Assembly: GCA_000750105.3 (NCBI GenBank)
Contig: JPHH03000029.1
Location: forward strand, 335,507-399,506
Source: Tolypocladium sp. Sup5 PDA-1
Taxonomy: Eukaryota; Ascomycota; Sordariomycetes; Hypocreales; Ophiocordycipitaceae
Length of the DNA stretch: 64,000 nt
Direction of reading: 5' to 3'
The notes beneath the pieces were generated by a model. It saw nothing but the letters and a program-made list of their open reading frames with translations. It was not told the origin of the DNA and did no database searches. Shown piece by piece: positions 54,201 to 64,000 of this stretch (the first letter of the stretch is position 1; each line of letters starts with the position of its first letter). A program made the position numbers and the translations under genes.

Positions 54201-57200
54201 CGCTGGCCGCTGCTGTGCCTGTAAGGCGCCGACGGCCGCCGAAGACGAGTGCCCGTCGAGGTTGACTGTTACCGTGTTGGTAAGCGCGTGCCCAGCAAGT
54301 TTGTTGCGTGCATTGGTGGCTTGGGTAGGCATGGCGGTGATGAACAGGCGTTCGTGGTTCGCAGCTTGATGATGAACGGTTTGCCATGCCCCTTGTTCTG
54401 ACGTGGCCACACCACCACACCACGCTCATGTACGATACAACACGCCCATCCTTCGCCGCTGGCCTGCGGGCCTTTACTTGTTACAGCGACGGGCCTGAGT
54501 TGACCGCCAGTTGTCGTCGTCGGGTCGCCGCCTGGGGCTGTTCCCGGCAGCTTTGGCCACGGCGGGCCTCGAGAGACCGTCTCTCGCGCCGTTGGACATG
54601 CGATGCCGTTGCTGCTTGTTGGTTTGCAAGGCAAACAGTTGGATGAGCGTTGCCGCCGGGTAAGCCTCATCCGCAACCGCAAGGTGTCGCGCGTCAGTGC
54701 ACAGACGCTGACGTCGGCTACGACCCAATTCCATCCGATCAAGCATGTAAGCGTGTATCGAGGCAGTTGGCTGTACGTACAAATTACTCCGTACCTCCGT
54801 GCTTCATGCCGCAATTGCTGGCTTGTAGGTCTCCATCACCCAAGTAATGCGCACCATGATATGGGGTTGAACGACGTGACGTGTTGCTGGATCCGATTCA
54901 ATTCCCGCAACGGACCAGCCCCAATGCAGTGCCGGCCCGTCGCTGCGCCGGGTCTGGCTCGGCTTCACGGGGAAGGCCATGATGTACATATGCTGCCGGT
55001 GATGCTGCATCTCGCGTGACTGGTCCCTCAGCTTCGTTGGGAACTGCAGATGGGCCGCCCAGATCTTGGGCCGCCCAGAATGCAGCCTAACCACCGAGAG
55101 CGGCGGCTACTGTGCTGGCTTGTAAGTTGTTTGGTTGTCTCGAGCCTTTCATGGATCGCATCGTGTCGCATCGCATCGCATCGGGGCTTGCTGCAGTTCC
55201 TCGGATCCTTGGGACCCCACCCCCGGAACGCGGCCACGGCATTGGACGCTTCCCTTTTGCCAGCGTGGGACAAACCGCCGTACATACTCGTAGGACGCCG
55301 GATGGGATTTGGATGCTGGATCGCCAGTCCGGAGAAAATGAGGATCCCGCTCTTTGTTGCAAGGGCAACTTGGTGGTGGGCAAGAAAGCCCGTGACGAAA
55401 TGGGCAAGCAAGCCGTAGACTTGTGACAATGCAATATGAAGTCGGTTCGAAACTCGACACCCCTGTAGGACACTATGCGTAAGGTGTTCCCCTGCGGGAG
55501 ACCCTCTGTGGCTCTGGGCGTAGAGGCAAGGCCTGAATGTCGCGCTGCTGGCCGATATCTGGGTCTATTATAGGCCCCCTCCGGGGAGCATCGCGCGCGG
55601 TCTTCCATTGTAAGGAACTGCATGCGACACACAGCAGACACAACAGCAGAGCACAACTCACACGCACACTCGCACGCCCCACTGTCCACTGGGACTGGGA
55701 CTGGGTGACGATGACGATGGGGCTGGCCTAGCCAGACATAAGGCAGTACGGCATCTGGACACACCAGCATGCATGACTTCGTGGCCATGCGCTGGCCAGC
55801 AAGCGAGCTGGCAGGGCTTCTGGGCCCGCGGCGCCCCAGACGTGAAAAATTGGAACCGGGGCCGATATGCGAAAATCAGCTGCTGCGAAGATTGCGAGTG
55901 GATGATGGGGACGCGAGCCGAGAAGGGGAACAGGCCACGGTGAGGCCGGTGCTGGAGGCAGAATCATGACGAGGAGGAGGAGGAGGAGGAGGAGAGGGGG
56001 TGCAGTCGGCGGCGGTTGCAGTCCATTGCAGTTGTCCGCATTCCGCAATTAGAAGTTACCGCTCTGTACGGATACGTATTACCCAAGTAACCCAACGGCT
56101 TACAGCAACGAACCTGGAAGACAGCAAACAACAGCACGCACATGTCTCTCTGCCTCAGAATGCGCTGGGGGTTCGCACATGCATCGTGCGTATTCTCTAG
56201 TCACGACGGATGCGCGGCGTACGGATATTAGTAGTGATAAGCTGCTGGGCAGCTGCAAAGCCACCTCGGTCGCGCCCCGACCAGAAATGCCAACATCAGG
56301 ATCGAAGAAGGAATTATACGCTGCATGTCTGATGTGAGCAGAGCGCATGGGCGTCTGCTGCGTGGACTAACGGCGGCACGTTGTGGGCGCCGTTCCTTGT
56401 GCTGGGGCTGTAGCTGTAGCCGGCGAGGTGCTGCTGTACTGTACTGTACTCATCCACCTCACTCTTGGCGGTTGAGAACCGTGAGGAGGTGTCCCGGGGA
56501 GGTCGAGAGTCGCAGGGGAGGGGGCGTGCGTACTCGTAGGCGTGCGCTGGGAAGGAACGGAAGTATTAGGCCCGGGGCTCAGCCTGCCCATACCTAACTT
56601 CGTGCTGCTACATTGGGCCATGGATTCGTTCCACCTCGAGCCCTCTCTCGCATGAATGACCGTACTATCTTCATCAAATGGAAGCCCGCAACGCAAACGC
56701 AACGCACCGCAGCCCGCTTTCTCGCCCCAGACGAGCGTCTCGGGTCCCTTCGCAGGCTGTCACCACTGACTAGGCGGCGGCCTCTCCGCCGCTGCCCCGA
56801 CCAAGCCGCGCGCTGCCCTGGAGACCAATCCCATACACACCGACTTGTCCACATGCCGCTGCAACTACGGACTAATACCTTGCCTCACTGTAGGTACGGC
56901 GCCCAGTCCATTTACACGCACCACGCACCCGCAAAACTGAGGTGTCCAGCGCACTCCAGAGTCCAGCTCACTCCCCACCCCCTGCCCCGTCCACGCCCCT
57001 CCCTCTCCCCAAGCACTCCCCATGCAGGTCTCTCCAATCTCTGGATTGACGTTCATCATGCATGAGGCGGTTGAAATGGGTAGCCCTATACTCCGTACGG
57101 CCCATGGGCTATATTCATCTCGCTCGCTCGCTCGCTTGGGTGCCAGCAGGGCGCCGGGGCCCTTGATCCATGACCGGATGGGTTGCGGCCCTGTCTCGTC

Positions 57201-58391
57201 CCCACGGTTCCTTTCCTCTCCCCTCCAGTCCCCCCCGAGGTGGCCTGGACAATGTGTCGATGCCAGCCGAGCCCATCAAAACCCAGTTTGCCGGGCCATC
57301 TTGTTTTCTTTTGCCTCGACCCCCCTGCCCTGGCCCTCTCCCGGCCTCCCCTCGCCCGCAGATTGTGCGTACGTATGTACGAGTACCAGCAAGCTCCCGG
57401 CCGTAGGTCCGCCTCGTCCCTGCGCCGTGGACACCCCCTGCACGCCTTGGTGCCCCATATATCTTTTCCTGACGTTTTCTCCCTCTCTGCCGGGGTTGTG
57501 ACTCTTCCAAACCTCTCCTACCTTCTTCTGCTGCCGCCTGATCTATCTGGTTGCAGGAACCCGGTTTGATTCTTTGACGTACGTACGTAGTGGCCCGTTG
57601 CCGCTGTTCGCTCTGCCTCATCTCCGCTCATTGGTGGATGACAACCCCCGGCAGCACCAATCATAATGGTGTTTGCCTTCATAAACACGACTCCAGGAGC
57701 CGTTGTGGCCTTTACAATCCCCAGACACCTCGCTGCCGCTGCCTCTTCTTCTTCCGCTTCCCTTCCTCCTCGGTATCCCTCACCGGCCAACGCCCCCTGA
57801 CCAACAAACACCCTCGATATCAAAACTCTTGCTCAACCGCCTCGCCGCAACTCGACTCCCACCCCTCACTCTACTAAGCTCTCCCCAACTTCGGATTTCC
57901 GCGTCAAGGACTTTTTCACAAGCCATTCGCTCTGCTGTGGCGCCCACCCATCGCCAGGCCTCCTAGTGTTGCTACACTGAGGCAGCTATTCCCTGTGTCT
58001 TGCTACACTGCGTCGTTTGGGCAACGCCGCGCATCTCCAATCACCACGCAGCCAAGGCCGAGCCTTGCAGCCAGTCGCGGAGCTGGCCCAACTCAAGAGC
58101 CAAACTCTGCTCTGCCTCCACCGGGCAGAGCCCTCTTTCGACGTCATCACCAACACCGACGTCGGTTTGCTACGCGGCTCTTACCTCCCAGTCAGCAGGC
58201 GTTGCGCAAACGGTGGAGGGAGGCACACCATCAACGTGGATATCGTCTCTTTACTCAAGGCCTCCGACTCAAATGAGTCCTCCGTGTATACCCAACCATC
58301 CCGACCCGCCTCTGTGCCACAATCGACAGCACCGGTTACGGCTCATGGGCAACTGCCCGCACAGGTCGCCCTGCCTGTAGCGTCTGGCCCA
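51229..58391. other. 7.2-kb gene-free tract
   Basis: The longest interval without a supportable gene. Frames of up to about 230 codons overlap on both strands but show no domain, no consistent splice structure and alternate between strands. TACTCCGTA occurs at 54785-54793 and 57089-57097; a (GAG)n run lies at 55971-55994 and a CTCG repeat at 57119-57132. The right end (about 57450-58390) is C/T-rich on the plus strand and probably includes the promoter and 5' UTR, perhaps with an upstream exon, of the Myb gene. Confidence 0.5.
55971..55994. repeat. (GAG)n microsatellite
   Basis: Eight consecutive GAG triplets in the gene-free tract. Confidence 0.9.
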
Positions 58392-59432
58392 ATGCCCAAT
58401 GCCCGCCGCAGCATGCCCCCTCAAGTATCAGATCAGCCGGTGAAGAAGCAGAGCAAGTGGTCTCCGGAAGAGGATACCCTCATCATCGAGCTCAGGGGCA
58501 GTGGCATGAAGTGGGAGGATGTCTCAAAGCGTCTGCCCGGGCGAAGCGCCATAAGCTGCCGCCTCCACTACCAAAACTATCTTGAGAGACGGAGTGAGTG
58601 GGACGAGGAACGCAAGAATAAGCTCGCTAGGCTATACGAGAGGTATGGGCTGCCCGATTTTCGCTGCTTGGGCCGGAAGACTACTGCCTTGCAAGACAAG
58701 TCTTTCGTCCTGTAATGCAAGAAAGCTAACAAGACTTCTAGATTCAAGGCAGAGATGTGGGCAAAGGTAGCGGAAGAGCTGGCAGTTCCCTGGCGAGCTG
58801 CAGAAGCCATGCATTGGCAGCTCGGAGAGGCAGACATGGCCCGACGGGCTGGGGTAGTCCCGTTTTCCCTCGCCGCCGTCAACGTCGAAAGCGGACAGAG
58901 AGGCATGCCTCCGCGACCCAACTCTCACTTTCAGCCGCAAGACAACCTCGCCCGTCACCTAACGCCGCCCTCGCCTCGGTCCATGTACACGCGAAACCCG
59001 CCGTTGTCAGCCATGCCTGTTGGTCAAGCAACTCGAGGAGAACTCATGCCAGCCCAGCCACCAGCCCCAGGGCCTCCTGGGCATCAGCCTGGGCTTCCAC
59101 CAGGGCTTCCGCCTGGGCTTCCGCCTTCGATGACATCAGACCACGGCGAACTCTACTACACTCCCGGCCCGGGGCTCGCCCCGATACAGACTCAAGGGCA
59201 ACCTCGCAATCCAGGGCCACTGCCCAGTCTAGCGGAACTGACAACAGGGGTTAGCCCTTACGGCACGCCAGTCCAGAGACAACACCCAGGGCCTCTAGGC
59301 CCTGTCGCGAACCATGGAGCAATGATGCCGTCTACGCAGAGCTATCAAATGCCGGAACCCACGAGGTCGAAACGACGAGCGAGTCCAGAAATGATGCAAC
59401 GCGAAAATAGCCACAGAAGACGGCTCGGATAA
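58392..59432 (+). CDS. Myb/SANT-domain DNA-binding protein
   Basis: Exons 58392-58642 and 58742-59432 give 313 codons from the first in-frame ATG (MPNARRSMPP). The Myb-like repeat spans about residues 20-70: KQSKWSPEEDTLIIELRGSG, MKWEDVSKRLPGRSAISCRLHYQN, containing the three spaced aromatic positions of such repeats. A second helical segment (MWAKVAEELAVPWRAAEAMHW) crosses the intron and may be a partial second repeat. The rest is Pro-rich (PGLPPGLPPGLPPSM, repeated) and ends in a basic KRRASPEMMQ region. The same frame stays open 125 codons upstream of the ATG without another ATG, so an upstream exon or a non-AUG start is possible. Targets are unknown. Confidence 0.85.
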
Positions 59433-60257
59433 TGCGCTCCGCACTCCGTACTCGACAGCAACTGCCCACCTGGGCAGGAAGTATTGATTCTTGAAAAGAA
59501 CGGGAATCGAATCAGGTAGCATCCGGGCTTATGGGAATACCTTGGAAGACATGCAGCGAGAGTGCTTTTTGGGTTTACAGGATCGGGCATACACGCGGAA
59601 GGATCCTTCATCGCGAGCGAGCAATCGTTATTCACGTCTTGTTTGGCTACGGTACATTGGACAGGCGAATGGGGGAAAAGCGGGCTTGGGCATGAGGAAC
59701 GACGGAAAAGCCAGAGGATCGGCGCTGAGAAGGACTTGTCATTCGAACTGGGTGGTCTCATGTTTTACGAGTCGTGTTGTGTGGGATAGAGGGCGTATGG
59801 GGCGCATGAGATAGGGGCTTTATGGTACTGAGAAGATTATGACAGCGAGGAGGGTTCTGGCATGGGATGCGGACATTTCGATGATGGCGAGCAACGGTGT
59901 TGGCAACTACTGCCAGGGGTAATCGCTTATGGTATGTCCTCGTCCTGATATGGAGGTGAACAGTGGCTTGGTAGCATGTTAGGGTCGTGCTAGCTTCGCT
60001 TCGGTCGTGTCATGATAGAACATAGTAGTCTTACCTTGCATGCTAGAGCCCAGCGGTGGGGAAATAATGTAACCGGATCTTCAAAGAAGAATATACGCCG
60101 ATGGGCACAGTCAGAAAGCCATGTTCAATGGCTTGGGGTACGAACGCCAAACACGAACGCCAAATACGAACCGCAGAAGGAGCTCGAGCTACTGACGGCT
60201 GACTCCCCTCGCCATTTTCGTGTCGTTATTCTTCTTATGTTGTTTATTCAACGTTGT
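59433..60257. other. convergent 3' intergenic region
   Basis: The 825 bp between the Myb gene and trm9 show no gene. The portion near 59600-60250 is AT-richer than the surroundings. Confidence 0.55.
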
Positions 60258-60995
60258 CTATCTCCTGCATATCACCCACCAGTTGTCCTTTTCGTAGCCG
60301 CTCTCCAAGACTGTACCACCCGCAGCCCGCACGTCCTCCTCAAGCTCCCCCTTCCGATACAGATGGTAATACCGCTGGTACGTCGCTTCCGGCGCACCCT
60401 TTGAGCGCATCACCCACGGTACTAGGGTGTCCTGCTCGGAGCCCTCGTTCCAGCCCCGGCGGCTGGCGCCCTGCTCGAGCGCCCACACATATACGAGCGC
60501 GCGGGCCGACGGGGCGGGGCGGAGACAGCGCAGCAGGGCCGCGACGGCGTCCTGGCGGCGCTGGCGCGTGGAGAGATGGTGGACGACGGCGATGCAGATG
60601 GCGAAGTCGACGGCCGCGTGGCGGTACGGCAGGGCGAGGCCGTCGGCGACGACGACCTCGCCAGAACGCTCGGTACGGGCGAGCTGGACGAGGGAGGCGC
60701 TGCGGTCGGAGCCAAGGAGGTGGACGGACGGGTTGACGGGCAGGTACTTGCCGTTGCCGCAGCCAACGTCGAGGCCAATGCTGCCCGGACGCTGGGAGAG
60801 CAGGAAGCTCGCCACGAGGGGCCAAGGCTTGTGGCGCGTTGCTGAGAAGTGCGGCGCGATGGCCTCGTAGACGTCGTGCACGTGCGTATCCTCATATGTC
60901 TCCGGGGCCTCGGGAGGTTGCTGCTGCTGCCGCCCCTCGTTTCCGTCTGCCGTCGAGGACGACGGCGGAGGCACCGTCTCCCGATTCATATCCAT
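60258..60995 (-). CDS. trm9: tRNA (uridine wobble) methyltransferase Trm9
   Basis: Completes mcm5U modification of wobble uridine in tRNA-Arg and tRNA-Glu by methylating the carboxymethyl group, acting with Trm112. A single exon of 245 codons. After a Gln/Pro-rich lead, residues about 35-70 read HDVYEAIAPHFSATRHKPWP, the family hallmark. SAM-binding motif I is GLDVGCGNGKYL. AICIAVVHHLST marks motif IV, and QDTLVPWV plus RYYHLYRKGELE fit the Trm9/ALKBH8 C-terminal part. The first ATG (60995) is followed by another two codons later; either could be used. Confidence 0.95.
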   Translation of the reverse strand: MDMNRETVPPPSSSTADGNEGRQQQQPPEAPETYEDTHVHDVYEAIAPHFSATRHKPWPLVASFLLSQRPGSIGLDVGCGNGKYLPVNPSVHLLGSDRSASLVQLARTERSGEVVVADGLALPYRHAAVDFAICIAVVHHLSTRQRRQDAVAALLRCLRPAPSARALVYVWALEQGASRRGWNEGSEQDTLVPWVMRSKGAPEATYQRYYHLYRKGELEEDVRAAGGTVLESGYEKDNWWVICRR

Positions 60996-62570
60996 GAAGT
61001 CCGTTAACTGGCTCCTCTTGCGCCTTGACAGCTCGATTCGATCGATGGAGGCCCCTCCTGCGGGTGATGGAGAAGCTGTCTAGCTCAGCCTGGGTGGATG
61101 TAGTGGGTGCGCATACACACGTGGACCGCGACTGTGTTGGACGTGGCTATTTGCAGACTGTCACCAATGGATGGCAGGCTGTTTGACGTGTTTGACTAAT
61201 GTGTAGTCTGTGCTTCTTATACCGCAGTGTTGGTGTATGGTGGAGTTTGTGAAAATAGTCGTGGCTCGCATGAAGAGCTGTCCAAGATGGGTGACTACTG
61301 GAAATTCGAGGGTCGAATCCAAATGACAATCGCTGGACTCTGTAGCCGAAAGATCCAAAAGTCCAATACAGGCAAATTCAGGTCCAAGTCATGGATACTC
61401 TTGCACCTTTCACGCATCAATCACATGGAGTTGCTGTGCGCGTGCGGGAGGTGTGGTTGAATTGGTGTCACGTGAAGCCAGCGGGAGCCGTGACCTTCGC
61501 CCGCAGCCGTGATGTATCTCCCTTGTCCCAGGCCTTAACTCCATCACTATAATCCGTACGTTCTTTGACACCTGTTATCGGCGAACTTATGCCTCGGCCA
61601 GTCGCATCATGCAATCACGAGGAACTCGCTGGAAACGAGCTTCAGAAACATTGCGCAAACACGAGGACTTGCATGTGGTGTACTCGTAGTATCGCGACGC
61701 AACTCCCGTGGTGGCCACCTTGGAGATGCGGCGGCTTTCGCGCCAGCCGCTGAGCGAAGCAACCGCCCGCAATTGAGCTGACCAACAAGGCCCAGCTACG
61801 CGCCGAATTGTGCTCCCCCCCTGCGATGAGCCCATGTCGAAGCCTGGCTTGGCGAAGTTTCCAAATACATTCTGCAGAGCAACGGAATCCCACGCTACAC
61901 GGCATGGTTCACGCCACAGTCCACTCCCGTATCCCTGTCTTCAAACGCTCGCAACCCCAGAACCCCATGCACCTCGGGCTCGGGCCGGACGAACGCGAGT
62001 CGCAGGAGGGCTCCTGGAACCCTGAGCAATTATTGCCTGGGTGGACGTATCCATGGCCCATGGGCTACGGGACAGAGGTGAGATCGTACCCCCTCTGGCG
62101 AGCAGGGGTCTGCGAGCATTCTGCAACTTGACGTTGCAGGGGGCAATCAAGGACGACATGCATTGTTAATCTCCCGAGATTCGGGCTGTCCGATTCGCGT
62201 GATGAGCATCCACCAATATGGACGGCTTCCGGCGACAGGGACGACGGGGACGACTCGCACGACGGGGCGAACCGCTCTACGGACTACGCGAGGCGGCCAA
62301 CAGAGAATCGCGGCGCATTAAACGTCATTTCGCTCGGTAGTACCGAAATGAACGACTGCAAGTCATGTCAGGGATATCACGGCCCCGACTCAGACCTACA
62401 CGTTCTCGCGTGCAAGTATCCCTTCTGGTGTGCAAAGGCTCCAACCTTGTATTTCCCTATACTCCTCCTGCTCCGTGTACGAGTACTCGTAGTTTCTCGC
62501 TATTCATGCCGTTCCTCCCTATTACTTCGAGCAATGTCCCGGATTACTGGCCACACCCCTCCCGCTTGCT
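60996..62570. other. intergenic, 1.6 kb
   Basis: Upstream of trm9 and downstream of the D-xylose dehydrogenase gene. Short frames only; nothing supportable. A GGTCGAATCC sequence near 61310 resembles a tRNA B box but no cloverleaf can be drawn. Confidence 0.5.
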
Positions 62571-63877
62571 TCACCGGCTTCCCGTGTTGAGCGGGCTCTT
62601 TGCGTCATATACGTCGGTCGTGATGAGGTCCGGATACTTGACGCCTCCTTGCTGCAGCGCCGCCTCCATCGTCTCCATGATGACGATGCTCTCCGACCAC
62701 GGCAGCGTGTCGCTCTGCTTCTTACCGTCCCTCAGGCAGCGCGCGCACTCGTCGGCCTCCCAGAACATGCCGTGGCCCCAGTCCCGCTTCGGGTCCTTGG
62801 GGATGGGGCAGTCGACGACGTCGGCCTTGCCCTCTCTGCCCTTCTTGATGACCTTGAACTGGGTCGGCCGGAAGGCGGGGTGCGCGACCTGGATCTCGCC
62901 CTTGGAGCCCTGGATGCGGATGGCCGGGGCGCTGTCGTTGCCGTCGGGTGTGGTGCCGACCAGGATGGACGTCGTCGCGATGCCCATGCTCTTGTGGCCG
63001 GGGAACTGACAGATGATGCTGGTCGATTCGTCGGCGCCGGTCCTGTAGTGGTTCATGGCGGCCAGGACCTTGGGGGCCTCCTTGTCCTTTTCGGGCTGTA
63101 CGTGATAGAGGGTCTGGAAGACCCAGGTCAGGGCATAGATGCCAAGGTCCAGCAGGGCACCGCCGGCAAGGTCCTTGTTGACCATGCGGTGCGAGTCGGC
63201 AAAGTTGACGGTGCCGTCGTCCTTGTCATTGTTTTCGTTGAAGGACAGGTCGGCTGTGAGACGCGGTCAGACGACATGGAAGGCATAGGCACGGAGAAGT
63301 TGTGATATTCACCAAGAGTTCGATAGACGGTGCCAATCTCGCCAGACGTAATCAGCTCTCTGATCTTGATGCTGAGCGGAAAGTACCGCGTCCAGACGGC
63401 CTCCATGAAGAAGAGGTTCTTCGCCCTGGCCACCTCGACGAGCTTCTTGGCCTGCGAGGCGTTGACCGTGAGGGCCTTTTCGCAGAGCACATTCTTGCCA
63501 GCCTGCAGGGCCAGCATGGCGTTCTGGAAGTGGTGGCTGTGAGGCGTCGCGACATAGATGATGTCGACGTTGGGGTCGGCCACGAGCTCGGCGTACGAGC
63601 CGTAGAGCTTGGCCGACGTAGGGCCGTCAATCTTCTCGACGAAGCTGGCGGCCCTGTCGACGGAGCTCGAGGACGAGACGGCGACGATTTCGTGGCGCAC
63701 GTCGCGGACGTCTCTGGAGGTGGGATCCGTGAGGAGGTCCTTGCAGAAGACTGTGGCGCATGTCAGTGAATGAGGTCATCTACATGCACTGCTACGGGCC
63801 ACCGTGCACTCACCCTCGGCGATCCAGCCGGTGGCCATGATGCCCCATTTCAGGGTGTGCGGTGCTTCAGATGCCAT
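62571..63877 (-). CDS. xyd1: D-xylose 1-dehydrogenase (NADP+), Gfo/Idh/MocA family
   Basis: Expected to oxidise D-xylose to xylonolactone with NADP+, in the dimeric dihydrodiol dehydrogenase subgroup. Exons 63877-63814, 63750-63313 and 63253-62571 give 394 codons. The N-terminal Rossmann domain starts LKWGIMATGWIAE, and the G-x-M-A-T-G-x-I pattern binds the cofactor. VDIIYVATPHSHHFQNAMLA and NVLCEKALTVNA (catalytic-region Lys in CEK) are typical, then FMEAVWTRYFPL. The C-terminal beta-sheet domain includes DLAGGALLDLGIYALTW and EADECARCLRDGK. The protein closely resembles my recollection of the Trichoderma Xyd1 layout, including the PLNTG end. Introns are 63 and 59 nt with GTGAGT and GTGAAT donors. 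Confidence 0.93.
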
Positions 63878-64000
63878 TTTGATGATGATTTCAGGTGTAT
63901 CAGTGAGGAGTGCTCTTCGGGGGGGGGGGGGGGGGGTTTTTGGTGGCGGGTCCCCGGGGGTTTTGGGGGGGGGGGGGGGGGGGGGGGTGGTGGGGGGGGG
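63878..64000. other. window end with poly-G runs
   Basis: After about 40 nt of plausible 5' UTR sequence the strand becomes G homopolymer with short interruptions (63919-63936 and 63966-64000). This looks like low-quality contig-end sequence and not genomic structure. Confidence 0.7.

Noticed and set aside
61299..61330. B-box-like GGTCGAATCC considered as a tRNA
   Set aside because: No matching A box, acceptor stem or T-arm pairing can be drawn.

Overview
This window is nuclear DNA from a filamentous ascomycete, most likely a Sordariomycete and plausibly Hypocreales. The evidence is GC-rich coding sequence, short introns (about 45-125 nt) with GTAAGT-type donors and CTAAC/CTGAC branch points, and encoded proteins of typical Pezizomycotina type: Zn2Cys6 factor, GH128 glucanase, XYD1-like D-xylose dehydrogenase and Pmp47-type peroxisomal carrier. 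I see no rRNA, tRNA, CRISPR array, intact transposon or virus.

Layout. 1-5.8 kb: gene-poor, with one doubtful Cys-rich minus-strand locus. 5.8-12 kb: a DNA-replication block in which two subunits of the replication factor C clamp loader (Rfc5-type small subunit and Rfc1 large subunit) flank mitochondrial ribosomal protein uL16m. 12-25 kb: an uncharacterised acidic protein with a conspicuous in-frame TAG, the mitochondrial nucleotide-exchange factor Mge1, proteasome lid subunit Rpn6, a large AT-hook protein and a Pmp47-type carrier. 25-36 kb: NatC subunit Naa35/Mak10, the tiny three-exon gene for F1-ATPase subunit epsilon, the 5' stub of an MFS transporter, an LtrA-family membrane protein, a conserved unknown, and a Zn2Cys6 transcription factor. 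36-41 kb: gene-free. 41-51 kb: a secreted GH128 glucanase, a nine-exon seven-helix membrane protein with an apparent 3-nt micro-exon and a probable frameshift near its C terminus, a transmembrane RING-H2 ubiquitin ligase, and tubulin cofactor B. 51-58 kb: a second long gene-free tract. 58-64 kb: a Myb/SANT protein, tRNA methyltransferase Trm9 and a D-xylose dehydrogenase; the window ends in poly-G that looks artefactual.

The genes are mainly independent housekeeping functions, not a pathway cluster. The only obvious functional linkage is rfc5-rfc1. I found no convincing undescribed multi-gene system. The most noteworthy signals are: (1) a nonamer family, TACGRAGTA, dispersed only in non-coding DNA, with a perfect inverted repeat built from related sequence; (2) the micro-exon; (3) the in-frame stop at 14124; (4) a GC-AG intron in the LtrA gene; (5) the MFS remnant. 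Exon boundaries were assigned by hand from splice signals and reading-frame phase; for every multi-exon gene the summed exon lengths are a multiple of three.
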